Source of the DNA: Desulfopila sp. IMCC35006
GTDB lineage: Bacteria > Desulfobacterota > Desulfobulbia > Desulfobulbales > Desulfocapsaceae
Length of the DNA stretch: 64,000 nt
NCBI RefSeq assembly: GCF_005116645.1
Contig: NZ_SWCM01000008.1
Coordinates: forward strand, 186,001 to 250,000
Reading direction: 5' to 3'
The first letter of the stretch is position 1, and every line of letters starts with the position of its first letter. The notes under the pieces were generated by a model. It saw only the letters and a list, made by a program, of their open reading frames with translations. It made no database searches and was not told where the DNA came from. Positions 26,063-35,113 of the stretch are shown one piece after another. Both the position numbers and the translations under genes were made by a program.

Positions 26063-27101
26063 TAAATTTTCCCTGATTGCGTTATGTCTTCACCAAAGGG
26101 TCTGAGTATCTGGGCCGTTTCGGTATGCGACGCTGGCATCTGTATCCCAATCTGGTGCATCTGGAAAGCAATTCGCTGCCATAGGCGTAGCAATAGTTAT
26201 CCTTGGCGTTGTCGTAGGTGGCCTTGATTTAGGGCTTAGCCTGAAGCGAAAGCCGACAGAAGCCAAGACAAATGGGGACGGATCTATTTATATAGATCTA
26301 AGTCCTTTCCCCCTCTCTGAAATAAAGCAAGGGCATTTGATTTCAATGTCCGCTTTGGGGCGAAAGAGGATACTCGTGCGTTGCCGTATAACAAGTTAGT
26401 ATCCAGAAACTGGATATCATCCAGCCGGAATCTTTTTTCAATTCTTTTTTACCGTAACACGCCTTATCCTAACTGCCTATCACTCTAGAAAGGGTGATGG
26501 CCGGAAATCGGATATCATTACTTCACTTGTCTTTGATGCTCGACCGAGCAGCTCTATTGTATTTGTTCTTTTTCTCATCCGAAAAGCGACTACCTACAGT
26601 CAACATATTTCCAACATATCTGAACTATGGTCGTCAACCAGATTCGACATGGCGCGACAAGTGATAATAATGCTGGACTGCTACGGCGTAGCAGTAACAT
26701 CCTGTTTGATTTCTTTATGTTATATTGTTACCACCAGCTATTTTATATTACAATTGATTATTCCCACAAGTTCCTGAGGTTGCCTGTCACTGTGGTTGAG
26801 GTCGTTTGCTAAGGGTGGATTCTTCAATGTCTTCGGGTTGAGCGGTTTTTTCTCTGCGCACTCGATAAATAGCCCAACCAACAATCATACCCATATTCAG
26901 TGCTGTGACGTCAACCTATCTGTAATTCTACTCGACGCTTCATCCTGTGCCCTCATCGACGCTTATCCTGCTGAGTCAATTTATTTTCAGAAAAATGAAA
27001 ATAAATCATAGGGTACTCACTCTGTGATACCCCTGGTGTGGCATAATGCAATTATAGGATGGACGGGCAGAGAAGCTGAACGATGAGAAAAGGAGTCATG
27101 T
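26063..27101. other. 1-kb stretch without a convincing gene
   Basis: Contains a short palindrome gatctat/atagatc (near 26280), a GCCGTATAACAAG 13-mer near 26385 that also occurs in the attC candidate at 19.9 kb on the other strand, a small atccag/ctggat hairpin beside it, and two copies of GGATATCAT (near 26411 and 26512). A plus-strand frame near 26094-26180 reads like the end of a decayed ORF. I take it as the worn distal edge of the accessory region. Confidence 0.45.
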
Positions 27102-27551
27102 ATGCATACAGAGAAGACGGAGAGATTGTTTCAAGAGTTTCCGGAACTATTTCGGCGTGAGCGATTAATTCACGGTTTTGCGTGCCAGGATGGGTGGTTT
27201 GAGTTGATTCGTGTACTCGCTGGACGCCTCAGAGAACACCTCGTTCAGTATCCGCATCTCAAGAATCTTGAAATAGACAAAGTCCAGCAGAGGATGGGGG
27301 AGCTTCAGGTAAAAATTCGTGGCGGGGACGCTGTGGTGCACAATCTTATCCGGAAAGCCGAGCAAGAGTCTCGGTTGGTATGTGAATTGGATGGAAAACC
27401 AGCTATCGGGCTGTTTGTCTGCGCCCCTCACTGGTTTAGGTATCTTTGTGAAACGTGCTCGGAACTGCATGGATACATGACAATTGAAGACTATTTAAGC
27501 GAAGAAGCTCTAGCAACAATGGCACGTGAACAGATGCAGCAAACGGTATAA
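27102..27551 (+). CDS. Hypothetical 149-aa protein of accessory elements
   Basis: Soluble protein of 149 residues with an N-terminal LFRRERLIHGFACQDGWFELIRVLAGRL segment (shortened motif: CQDGWFELI) typical of a small family seen scattered in proteobacterial accessory DNA. Two later cysteines (CETCSEL, 118-121 region) are in CxxC spacing. No known function. The 60-base gap to the PcfJ-like gene on the same strand suggests a two-gene operon. Confidence 0.65.
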   Translation: MHTEKTERLFQEFPELFRRERLIHGFACQDGWFELIRVLAGRLREHLVQYPHLKNLEIDKVQQRMGELQVKIRGGDAVVHNLIRKAEQESRLVCELDGKPAIGLFVCAPHWFRYLCETCSELHGYMTIEDYLSEEALATMAREQMQQTV

Positions 27552-27611
27552 ATCGTTTTAGTTTGGTGTTTAATCTTCTGGTGACGGTAACCGTCTGGAG
27601 GTACTAAGAAA

Positions 27612-28091
27612 ATGCTATATCAATCCAAAGTCGATACTTCTAATGTTTTTTTTGCAACTGAGTTGGCCACCGGGAATTCTATTCTGAGACGACCCAAAAA
27701 GTGGAAGTGTAAATTGCCGGAAATGCTCATTGGTGCGTATTTGATAATGCCATTAACATCGGCGAAATTGTTGCAGTCGGAAAGCTACCATATGAATAAT
27801 TGTTGCCTGGATTATCACCAGCAATGCGCTGAGTTGTCATACTGTCTTTTTTCTCTTCGCAGTCGATCTGGCGAGCGGCTGGCAACCCTTGGGCTTAACT
27901 GTATTGACGGTTATTGGCGTTTTGATCAATGTGCTGGTCCGTCTAATACCGAAGTGTTGGAAGAGACCAGGACATATCTTGATGAAGACGGAATGCTTCA
28001 GGAAGAGCTGTTTGCCACTGAACTGTATTACGTCGCCCATGAGGTCGTCAGATTAATGAATGCTGCCGGATGGCAAAAGAATGCCCATTGA
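27612..28091 (+). CDS. PcfJ-like domain protein
   Basis: Protein of 159 residues. The central part (ESYHMNNCCLDYHQQC, then LFSLRSRSGERLATLGL and a final WRFDQCAGPSN) follows the pattern of PcfJ-family proteins known from conjugative plasmids and integrative elements: a M-x-N/H-C motif, a strand with R-x-G-x-x-x-A-T, then Q-x-x-G-x-x-N. It is shorter than typical PcfJ proteins because it lacks their long N-terminal region. Function of the domain is unknown. The ribosome binding site gGAGGt (27597-27602) lies about 9 bases before the ATG. Confidence 0.6.
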   Translation: MLYQSKVDTSNVFFATELATGNSILRRPKKWKCKLPEMLIGAYLIMPLTSAKLLQSESYHMNNCCLDYHQQCAELSYCLFSLRSRSGERLATLGLNCIDGYWRFDQCAGPSNTEVLEETRTYLDEDGMLQEELFATELYYVAHEVVRLMNAAGWQKNAH

Positions 28092-28280
28092 ACGGATAAA
28101 CGGTGGATCAAAAATGATCGAGCGACTTTGACACATGGGGCGATCTGATGTCTTATTTTTGAATTTGGGAATAATCTTATCGGGCAAGATCTTGGCTGTT
28201 TGAAATTGCCAGAGCAAACTGACGTGAGAGGGTTGCCAATGTCCCGGCCAGGATGCCATGCGTACTTCATATTTCGATCC

Positions 28281-28631
28281 TTAATCCTGCAAATGCTCCC
28301 GAGCCCAACTGCACATCATGTCAAGAATTGGATAGATGCTTCGTCCTTTTTCGGTGAGGGAATATTCAACTTTGGGGGGCACCTGCGCATAAACCTTGCG
28401 GTGCACAAGCCCATCGGCCTCCAGTTCCCGAAGTTGTTGGGTTAACATTTTTCGAGTCGTCTCGGAAAACTGTCTTTGCAGCTCAGAAAATCGCATTGTC
28501 TGCTGTGCGAGGTGCCAAAGGATCGATGCTTTCCATTTCCCGCCGACTACTGCCAGGGTAACGTCGATACCACACTTGTACTGCTTGTCCCGAAAAACAA
28601 TCACGTCGCTGGTTACTGCATTGTGTTCCAT
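28281..28631 (-). CDS. HxlR-family transcriptional regulator
   Basis: Winged-helix regulator of 116 residues with the full HxlR pattern: a Cys near the N-terminus (YKCGIDVTLAVVGGKW), the recognition helix region ISGI-like TRKMLTQQLRELEADGLV, and the wing VPPKVEYSLTEKG. Family members with this Cys often sense aldehydes or electrophiles. It is divergent from the flavoprotein gene at 28803 and probably controls it through the palindrome at 28688-28706. Confidence 0.92.
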   Translation of the reverse strand: MEHNAVTSDVIVFRDKQYKCGIDVTLAVVGGKWKASILWHLAQQTMRFSELQRQFSETTRKMLTQQLRELEADGLVHRKVYAQVPPKVEYSLTEKGRSIYPILDMMCSWAREHLQD

Positions 28632-28687
28632 TTTAATCTCTCATTTGAAACTGGGATACATGGTGTTAAGGTACCCTCAAAGATACT

Positions 28688-28739
28688 ACGTACCATGAAA
28701 GTACGTTATTGACTTAATGTAACCTATGGCGCATTATAG
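28688..28739 (+). promoter_or_regulatory. Operator palindrome and promoter for the flavoprotein gene
   Basis: ACGTAC (28688-28693) and GTACGT (28701-28706) form a perfect inverted repeat around 7 bases. Directly after it TTGACT (28709-28714) and ATTATA (28733-28738) give a sigma-70-type promoter with an 18-base spacer. An HxlR-type repressor at this site would block the promoter; this is inference. Confidence 0.6.
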
Positions 28740-28802
28740 CGCAAACGTGTTTAACAACATTACGTATCTATTAATTACCATCAGGAAACAGAGGGAGATT
28801 TT

Positions 28803-29438
28803 ATGAAAGTATTGGCATTTAATGGCAGCCCCAATAAGAAAGGCAACACCTGTCATGCGCTGCAAATGGTGACTGCTGAGTTGGAAAAGGAAGGGATTGA
28901 AACAGAAATTATTCATGTTGGCAACAAGGCTGTTCGAGGCTGCCTGGCCTGTGGTCAATGCGTCAAAAAGCAGAACGAACAGTGTGTTCAGGTCGACGAT
29001 CCGGTTAATGAGTGGATTCAGTTGATGAAAAATGCCGATGGTATTCTTTTCGGTTCACCTGTTCATTTTTCTGCCATCGCAGGAACCATGAAATCTTTTC
29101 TCGATCGTGCCTTTTACGTGACCGGCGTTAACGGTTCTCTGCTGCGACATAAGGTGGGTGCTTCAGTTGTCGCTGTACGGCGTTCCGGTGGCCTGCCGAC
29201 TTTCAATCAACTCAATAATTTCATCTGTTACGCCGAGATGCTGATGCCGACATCCAATTATTGGAATGTCATCCATGGTACCAAGCCGGGAGAGGCGACC
29301 CAGGATGTGGAAGGCGCACAGATCATGCGAACGCTGGGCAGGAATATGGCGTGGTTGATGAAGTTGGTTGAAAATGGCAAAGGAGTGATCGCACCGCCTG
29401 AAAAAGAAGACAAAGCCTGGATGCATTTTATCCGCTGA
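28803..29438 (+). CDS. NAD(P)H-dependent FMN reductase / iron-sulfur flavoprotein-like
   Basis: Flavodoxin-fold protein of 211 residues. FNGSPNKKGNT (about 5-15) is the FMN phosphate loop. CLACGQC at about 45-51 with a further Cys at 60 matches the compact cysteine motif of iron-sulfur flavoproteins, and FGSPVHFSAIAGTMKSFLDR is the second flavin contact. Such proteins are multimeric oxidoreductases acting on quinones, oxygen or electrophiles. GGGAGAT precedes the ATG. It is transcribed divergently from the HxlR regulator. Confidence 0.9.
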   Translation: MKVLAFNGSPNKKGNTCHALQMVTAELEKEGIETEIIHVGNKAVRGCLACGQCVKKQNEQCVQVDDPVNEWIQLMKNADGILFGSPVHFSAIAGTMKSFLDRAFYVTGVNGSLLRHKVGASVVAVRRSGGLPTFNQLNNFICYAEMLMPTSNYWNVIHGTKPGEATQDVEGAQIMRTLGRNMAWLMKLVENGKGVIAPPEKEDKAWMHFIR

Positions 29439-29470
29439 TAGCCGGGAAGAATTAAAAGGGGCGATTCCGC

Positions 29471-29513
29471 TCCAGAGGGCACCGTTTAGCTAGGCCTGCG
29501 GCTGCCCTCTGGA
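29471..29513. terminator. Hairpin between convergent genes
   Basis: TCCAGAGGGCA (29471-29481) pairs perfectly with TGCCCTCTGGA (29503-29513) around a 21-base loop. No T tract follows, so it is a weak terminator at best. It sits between the flavoprotein and Rrf2 gene ends. Confidence 0.5.
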
Positions 29514-29528
29514 TGCGTTAAAATCAAA

Positions 29529-30017
29529 TTAGATAGTTTTCAACCAGTTGACTATTCCATCTTTTTTTTCCACCGAAAAATCCTTATGCACCTGTTCGTG
29601 CAGCCATTGCAGTGACTTGACCCTCAACTGGTTGCGCATTAACTCTTCCGCTTCCTGAATAACTACCTTTATGAGGCAGGGGCATTTGTCGGTGAAGACA
29701 CTCGGGTCATCCACAAATATGTTCTTTTTCCTGATTTCCGCACATTGAAACAAAAAAGAAGGACCTTCGATTGCTTCTATAATATCCCAAAAGGATATAG
29801 CGTCAGCGCTTTTAGCTAACTGGTAGCCTCCCTTAACGCCAGCAATTGAGCGGACTATCCCGGCTTTGCGTAATTTGGCGAAAACTTTCGAAAGATACGT
29901 TTCAGTAATGCCGTTTAATTCGGCTATCTGCTTGATTCCGATAGTTTTATGTTCGGGTAAGTCCACCATATAGAAAAGTGAATGAAACGCATATTCAACG
30001 CCTATACTGTATTGCAT
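29529..30017 (-). CDS. Rrf2-family transcriptional regulator
   Basis: Protein of 162 residues with an N-terminal winged helix (YAFHSLFYM, IKQIAELNGITETYLSKVFAKLRKAGIV) and the Rrf2 pattern SIAGVKGGYQLAKS. The three cysteines expected for an Fe-S cluster are represented by FQCAEIR, KCPCLIK; spacing is close to the cluster-binding members, so iron-sulfur or redox sensing is likely. It is divergent from the pyridoxamine-oxidase-like gene, with an operator palindrome between them. Confidence 0.92.
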   Translation of the reverse strand: MQYSIGVEYAFHSLFYMVDLPEHKTIGIKQIAELNGITETYLSKVFAKLRKAGIVRSIAGVKGGYQLAKSADAISFWDIIEAIEGPSFLFQCAEIRKKNIFVDDPSVFTDKCPCLIKVVIQEAEELMRNQLRVKSLQWLHEQVHKDFSVEKKDGIVNWLKTI

Positions 30018-30112
30018 CGATGATCTCCCTGGATGATTTCAAAACCGCATATTAGACTCTTTTACCCAAAAAATGTCTTGACCATTATTTCTTTTTTGTA
30101 TTAAGGTTAACA

Positions 30113-30129
30113 TGGATAACATATATCCA
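30113..30129. promoter_or_regulatory. Operator-like palindrome between Rrf2 and PNPOx-like genes
   Basis: TGGATA and TATCCA form a perfect 6-bp inverted repeat around ACATA. It lies just after a TTGACC...TATTAA promoter-like pair (30078-30104, short spacer) and 34 bases before the ATG of the pyridoxamine-oxidase-like gene. It is the likely binding site of the Rrf2 protein (inference). Confidence 0.5.
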
Positions 30130-30162
30130 CAATAGATCTTATAACACAAAAGGAGATGAGAC

Positions 30163-30534
30163 ATGCTCACCGACAAGTTTTTAGATGTAATCAGTCACGA
30201 AGGTGTTGTTGCCATAGTTTCTTGCGCCGACAATGAAGCTCATGTTGTAAATACTTGGAATAGCTACCTCCACATCACAGATGATGAAAGAATACTGCTT
30301 CCTGCATGGTCAATGAGGAAAACCGAAAAGAAAGTACGAAAGAATAATAATGTATTGCTCACTGTCGGGTCAAAAGAGGTAGAAGGTAAAATGGGACCTG
30401 GAACTGGTTTTCTTGTAAAGGGAACAGCGAGATTCATCCCCTCAGGCCCGGAGTGGGATATGATGAAAGAAAAATATTCCTTTTTGACACGGGTACTTGA
30501 AGTCACCGTGGAGTCAATTCAACAAACGGTTTAG
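30163..30534 (+). CDS. Pyridoxamine 5'-phosphate oxidase-like flavin-binding protein
   Basis: Split-barrel protein of 123 residues. It has the family strand pattern GVVAIVSCADNEAHVVNTWNS-type core, LLPAWSMRKTEK and a GPGTGFLVKGTARF block. It probably binds FMN as a dimer; substrate unknown. A strong Shine-Dalgarno AAGGAG precedes the ATG. It is divergent from, and probably regulated by, the Rrf2 protein. Confidence 0.85.
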   Translation: MLTDKFLDVISHEGVVAIVSCADNEAHVVNTWNSYLHITDDERILLPAWSMRKTEKKVRKNNNVLLTVGSKEVEGKMGPGTGFLVKGTARFIPSGPEWDMMKEKYSFLTRVLEVTVESIQQTV

Positions 30535-30614
30535 CGAGCATTAATTTTGCCAGCAGGGTGAGAGGTGCTCAGTTTTTCACTTGCCTGGGCGGTATCTTCA
30601 CCGTGGCGTCTCTA

Positions 30615-31772
30615 TCAGCAAAGCAGCAGCCGTATTCTCTTCCTTCCTTTTTTCGGCAGGATTTGCAGGGTACGGATGCTGCTGTTATCAAGGTGATCGG
30701 AAACTATCTGTGCCTCCTGAGATCGAAACTGCGCCGCATGATTGCCCCTGACCTTGAGGAAGAACGACCCACTGCTACCTGGCATATCCTGTGGCAGTGG
30801 TTGCAGATCTACGACGATGGATGCACCATCACTGGAGAGACTGCCGAAATAAAAGATGGCAGCCTGGCGCCAGCAGGTATCGAAATTTGCGGCCAGAATG
30901 CGCTCTGGCCCGGCTGTTCCGGCAAGGAGCATTTCTGCCCATCCATCAACTATGTCGCTGCTGCGTTCTGGATCAGGATGCAGCAGATTGCCCCAATGCA
31001 GGGGCAGAATTGGTCCGGAAAAATCCCAGTCCGGCAGACTGGCCGATACATTCCATGGGACCGGCGCCAGCCCTCGTTCCAAAAGACCCACGCCGCATTC
31101 CCAGGTGATCTTTTCATGAAGTGGAGGAGCAAAGCGTCGTGCCCGGGAAAAGCGGGTTATCACATAACGAATGCCGTAGTCGTGCAGGATTGCCTGGATC
31201 GATTCCTGGTCGTTGCCGAAACTGTGGTTGAGAGCCGGCGGGAAGAAAAGACGGGGCAATTCTGTAAATCCGTTTTGTTCGAGAATGTTCCTGAAAGCCT
31301 CAAGATGAGCCGTGATGACCTGTCTTGATCGCATATTACCGTTCTGATCATGGAATTCGGAGCGCTCCATCTTTCCCTCATGCCAGAATTCATGACAAAG
31401 CGCGTGTAATCCCAATTCAAGGGAGCCTTGCTGGTGGCGCAGATACTCTGCCGTTTCATCAAGCCACGGCCCCTGATTAATCTGATTGTTCCAATGATCG
31501 CCCATCCAGGTGGCACCCGTCACCCCCCGCAGGGAGTTGTTGCGGTCCCATTCCCCGAGTACCATTCCCAAGCCAATGCGTACACCAAGTCTGTCGGCCA
31601 GCCGGACCAGGGCCTGGTAATCCGCCAGGCAGTGTCGTCTGGGAAAAGCGTTGCGATACGGCTGCTGAACAGCGGATCCATCTTCTCCCTGCCACCAGCC
31701 GACATCCTCAATAACCGGAAAAATCGGCAGAGGTAAAAAGACTTCGATATTTTTACCGGTGGCATGATTCAT
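30615..31772 (-). CDS. NodB/polysaccharide-deacetylase-like protein
   Basis: Protein of 385 residues from the ATG at 31772, chosen because GAGG lies 7 bases before it; an in-frame ATG at 31796 overlaps the upstream stop. The (beta/alpha) barrel pattern has LGLHALCHEFWHEG (two His of the metal site near 140) and PPALNHSFGNDQESIQAIL, which resemble the NodB-like deacetylases, with a long C-terminal extension. Assignment is by pattern only. It overlaps or abuts the acyltransferase gene 31781 and is likely co-transcribed. A role in exopolysaccharide or lipid-linked sugar modification is inference. Confidence 0.6.
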   Translation of the reverse strand: MNHATGKNIEVFLPLPIFPVIEDVGWWQGEDGSAVQQPYRNAFPRRHCLADYQALVRLADRLGVRIGLGMVLGEWDRNNSLRGVTGATWMGDHWNNQINQGPWLDETAEYLRHQQGSLELGLHALCHEFWHEGKMERSEFHDQNGNMRSRQVITAHLEAFRNILEQNGFTELPRLFFPPALNHSFGNDQESIQAILHDYGIRYVITRFSRARRFAPPLHEKITWECGVGLLERGLAPVPWNVSASLPDWDFSGPILPLHWGNLLHPDPERSSDIVDGWAEMLLAGTAGPERILAANFDTCWRQAAIFYFGSLSSDGASIVVDLQPLPQDMPGSSGSFFLKVRGNHAAQFRSQEAQIVSDHLDNSSIRTLQILPKKGRKRIRLLLC

Positions 31773-31780
31773 CTTCTGCC

Positions 31781-32833
31781 TCACAGGCTGATCCATTGCC
31801 GGATTGCCGGACCGTCCCGGCGCGATCGTTCCAGATCAATGCTTTTCCAGGTATCGTATTCCAGAGATTCGCTACGGGGATCCCAGTTGTGCGGCTTTCG
31901 TGAAAAAACATGCCAGTCAAGTGGTTCCATCCCGGCTCCCCATTGGCGTTTAAACCGACAGGTGGGGGCATCGGGAGAGGAGCGACCAAAATCAAACCAC
32001 CTGCAGTGATGATCGACCGCATATTCGAGCATGGACCAGTAAAGCAGCATGTTCGGGCAGGATGGCCGGTAACTCTTAAGAGACGAAGCCCAGGGGTTGT
32101 AGAGGGTCTCATTATGCAGCAATACGACAGCTGCTGCTGCAGGGTGGCCATGCAACGAGACGACAATGATTCCGGTTGCAAGCGACGTGCTGCTCAGAAT
32201 GTTCTGAAAGAGTTCGGGCGTATGAACGGGGGAGCCCAGATCGCGCATATTTTCCGAGAAAACCGCATAAAAATCTGCAAGGAGCTCGACGCCGCCAGCC
32301 TTGACTCTGCAACCGCATCGTCGGGCCTTGCGGATCTGATTGCGAACTTTTGCGGAAAGCCCCGTCCAGAGTGCATCTCCTGATGTTGGAAGCGCTCGAA
32401 GCAGGCCCGTCTTGAAAGTATGGGGGGTATGGCACCAGGTACCGATGCTCTTTTGCTGCTGAAAAAAGGTTTGTAACACTCCATCCTGACGTAACTCGAG
32501 ATGGTCTGCGCCAAGTTCGTCGGCTAGCGTGAGCGCGGCGGCGAGCAATCGACGACTGCTCTCCCCGTCGTCTGCCAGTATGCCCGCCGCATCGGTGTAG
32601 GGCAGCGAAATCAAACGCTTCTTATTGTCTGGCGGGTCAAACAGAACGAGGGGGAGGATGCCGCTGAATCGGTTTGTCTGCTGATTTATTGCCGCCAGCC
32701 GGAAGATTGGCAGGGCGTAGGTGGTCGCAAGGCTTTCTCCCCAATCGTAAAGATGGGAATATTTTGCCGCAATATTTTGAGCGGCGTAGTGATCCCATTT
32801 TTTTTGGGGTGGATCTTCTAAAATGTCGATCAT
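31781..32833 (-). CDS. FemAB/GNAT-like acyltransferase (XrtA/PEP-CTERM-associated type)
   Basis: Protein of 350 residues with a double GNAT fold. The motif SAKVRNQIRKARRCG (near 160) and the C-terminal WFDFGRSSPDAPTCRFKRQWG segment are the hallmarks of the FemAB-related group often found with exosortase/PEP-CTERM exopolysaccharide loci and of CelD-like acyltransferases. It may transfer an acyl or aminoacyl group to a surface glycan. No exosortase gene is in the window. It is the first gene of a minus-strand pair with the deacetylase-like gene. Confidence 0.75.
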   Translation of the reverse strand: MIDILEDPPQKKWDHYAAQNIAAKYSHLYDWGESLATTYALPIFRLAAINQQTNRFSGILPLVLFDPPDNKKRLISLPYTDAAGILADDGESSRRLLAAALTLADELGADHLELRQDGVLQTFFQQQKSIGTWCHTPHTFKTGLLRALPTSGDALWTGLSAKVRNQIRKARRCGCRVKAGGVELLADFYAVFSENMRDLGSPVHTPELFQNILSSTSLATGIIVVSLHGHPAAAAVVLLHNETLYNPWASSLKSYRPSCPNMLLYWSMLEYAVDHHCRWFDFGRSSPDAPTCRFKRQWGAGMEPLDWHVFSRKPHNWDPRSESLEYDTWKSIDLERSRRDGPAIRQWISL

Positions 32834-33001
32834 GTTGGCAAAATTATACCGAGAAAAAACAGCATGTTATATGTCATCATAGAAAAAGGCTATAAGGGGC
32901 CTTTTTGCTATAAGAACATCATATTGGTAATATTTCTCATGTCAACTATATTCCTTGGCAACCGATCATCACCGAAAATCAAATTTATAAAACAACATAT
33001 T

Positions 33002-33865
33002 ATGTATTTGTCCACCGAACAGCGCACCTTTGCCAACCTTAGCCGACCTCTTCATAAACACAAGGTAAGGTCTCTTTTAGAAAAAGGCAGTGGCGAATTC
33101 AATGAGGACGTCCTGCTTGAGGAAGGCGATCTCCTCGGTGTTTTTGATGGGGCGACGAGCCTGGACAAACGGCGTTTTCACGGAGGTCTGACCGGTGGTT
33201 TGCTTGCGGCAAGGACCGCTGCGGGGTCTTTTCAGGGTAATCGAACTCCCCTTGACCAACAGGCCAAAGAGGCAAATCAAAATATTCAAAGAGCACAGAG
33301 AGAGCAAGGTATCGGTCTTGACGAACGGCATAAACTCTGGTCCACCAGCCTTGCGGTTGTTCATTTGGCTGGAAATCGGCTTGAATATTGCCAGACGGGT
33401 GATGCGCTCATTCTCTTTGTGCTGAAAGACGGCAGTTACAAAATTATTACTCCGGATATCGATATCGACCGGGACACCCTGCAGATGTGGCAGGAGATGC
33501 AGGTGTCGCCAGATGCCCGTATCCATGAGGTCCTCGCCGATCAGATTAACAAAGTACGCCTGGAAATGAACGTCACTTACGGTGTCTTGAACGGCGAACC
33601 CGAGGCCTTGGCTTTTATTCGCCACGGTTATGAAAATCTTGCCGATGTCAGCGACATCCTGCTCTTTACCGATGGGCTGCAGCTCCCCCGGGAAAATCCA
33701 CTGGAAGATCATGACTGGCAATCCTTTGTCAAGCTTTATCGCCAGGGGGGGCTGCAAGCTGTCCGCGATCATGTCCGGTATCTGCAACAGCTGGACCCGC
33801 ATTGCCGAAAATACCCCCGTTTCAAGATTCACGACGATATCGCCGCCGTGGCAATCAGCTGCTGA
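33002..33865 (+). CDS. PP2C-like serine/threonine protein phosphatase
   Basis: Protein of about 287 residues from the ATG at 33002. The frame is open further upstream to 32864, but residues before MYLSTEQ do not look like the family. GSGEFNEDVLLEEGDLLGVFDGATS carries the N-x-D and D-G metal-binding motifs; later DILLFTDGLQ and IHDDIAAVAI complete the metal site. It is shorter and more divergent than classical PP2C. Substrate unknown. It converges with, and overlaps by 11 bases, the glycosyltransferase gene. Confidence 0.8.
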   Translation: MYLSTEQRTFANLSRPLHKHKVRSLLEKGSGEFNEDVLLEEGDLLGVFDGATSLDKRRFHGGLTGGLLAARTAAGSFQGNRTPLDQQAKEANQNIQRAQREQGIGLDERHKLWSTSLAVVHLAGNRLEYCQTGDALILFVLKDGSYKIITPDIDIDRDTLQMWQEMQVSPDARIHEVLADQINKVRLEMNVTYGVLNGEPEALAFIRHGYENLADVSDILLFTDGLQLPRENPLEDHDWQSFVKLYRQGGLQAVRDHVRYLQQLDPHCRKYPRFKIHDDIAAVAISC

Positions 33866-35078
33866 GCACTTTTTTGTAGGCCAGCGTAATTTTCCCGAAA
33901 ACCGCTTTCCACCCGAACTGAGCAGTAATCGCGTGAATATTCTTCGGGGCAGGCGAGGGGGAGACGCGCACCCGGGCCACCATGGCGTGTATCGCTTCTC
34001 CCAGACGCTTCTCGACGAGCGGCAGATCTTCCGGTTCGGGACGATCTATCTGTTTCATGACCGGCAGTTTTATGAATTGGACGAGATCGGCATCGGCGTC
34101 ACCAAGCAGTTCCCTGCAGCCGGGCAGATCGGTAGTCAGGATTCGACACCCGGAGGCGAGCGCTTCGAGCAGTACAAGCGGCAGCCCTTCGTAAAAAGAC
34201 GGCAGAATAAAAACATGGCAGCGCCCCATCAATCGAGCCAGTTCCTGCTGGCTTATCCGGCCGTGAATCGTAACTGAAACACCCGCTTTGGCCGCCAGTT
34301 CCAGGCAGTATTGTTCTTCTTCCCCGGTTCCGGACCCTGCAAGATGGAGATGCACTCTCCCTTTACCTATTGATTGGATGCTCTTCAGTAATACATCAAC
34401 CCCTTTGGCGAAACTGAGCTTGCCGGCATAAAGCAGCTGCACTTCAGGTGAATTGTCCTTTTGCTGCATGGTGAAAAGAGTCTCGTCATAGCCACCGCCG
34501 ACGATATCGATCCGTTGGGAGGCTATGGCATAGAGCTGCTTGATTTTGTCTGCCTGATTACCACTCAGGGCAAGCACCCGGTCAATCTTTTGGCAATGGG
34601 GCAGGACCCGGTCTCTTAGATGCGGACACTGGAGAAACTGACGAAGATCGGTAGAATGGCAGGATGTCACCATGGGCATGGCGGGCATGAGTTTTCGGGC
34701 AGCTGCGCTTACCAGCCAGAGGTGATGGCTGTGGATGAGAGCGGGAGAAAAATCGTCAACCGCCTGTTGGATAACCTCACCAAATACCTGCTCATAGGTA
34801 GCAAGTTGACCAGGTGAAAGTGTGCCGAAGGTAGAACTGGGGTAGGGCATGACGTCGCTCATGCCTGGAATAGGGTAATCCAGCCGTCCCTGGTCGAAGT
34901 GAACAAAACGGCAGGACTGTGCCTTGATGCAATCAAGCTGCGGCAGTCTGTTGCCGGAGATCCCCGCTATAAGAAAATTCTGATGGCCGTCAGCCGTTGC
35001 CTGGCGAATAATATTCTGCAGGTAAAAACCGCTGCCGGTACTTTCCGGGTGTTGACTGATGAGATGGAGAATCTTCAT
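33855..35078 (-). CDS. GT4-family glycosyltransferase
   Basis: Retaining GT-B glycosyltransferase of 407 residues. Two Rossmann-like halves are visible, and the C-terminal half has LLYAGKLSFAKGVDVLL and PSFYEGLPLVLLEALASG, the E-x(7)-E nucleotide-sugar motif of GT4. No membrane segment. With the acyltransferase and deacetylase-like genes nearby it points to surface-polysaccharide synthesis. Its start (MKILHLISQHPESTGSG) is typical of the family. Confidence 0.92.
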   Translation of the reverse strand: MKILHLISQHPESTGSGFYLQNIIRQATADGHQNFLIAGISGNRLPQLDCIKAQSCRFVHFDQGRLDYPIPGMSDVMPYPSSTFGTLSPGQLATYEQVFGEVIQQAVDDFSPALIHSHHLWLVSAAARKLMPAMPMVTSCHSTDLRQFLQCPHLRDRVLPHCQKIDRVLALSGNQADKIKQLYAIASQRIDIVGGGYDETLFTMQQKDNSPEVQLLYAGKLSFAKGVDVLLKSIQSIGKGRVHLHLAGSGTGEEEQYCLELAAKAGVSVTIHGRISQQELARLMGRCHVFILPSFYEGLPLVLLEALASGCRILTTDLPGCRELLGDADADLVQFIKLPVMKQIDRPEPEDLPLVEKRLGEAIHAMVARVRVSPSPAPKNIHAITAQFGWKAVFGKITLAYKKVLSS

Positions 35079-35113
35079 TGCTAAAGAGTGATTTTATATT
35101 CAGGATTGAGGCA

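Noticed and set aside
26627-27011. Short plus-strand ORFs of 61 and 71 codons
   Set aside because: No ribosome binding sites and no protein-like composition.
30558-31328. 256-codon plus-strand ORF
   Set aside because: Shadow of the deacetylase-like gene on the other strand; its protein has no recognisable pattern.
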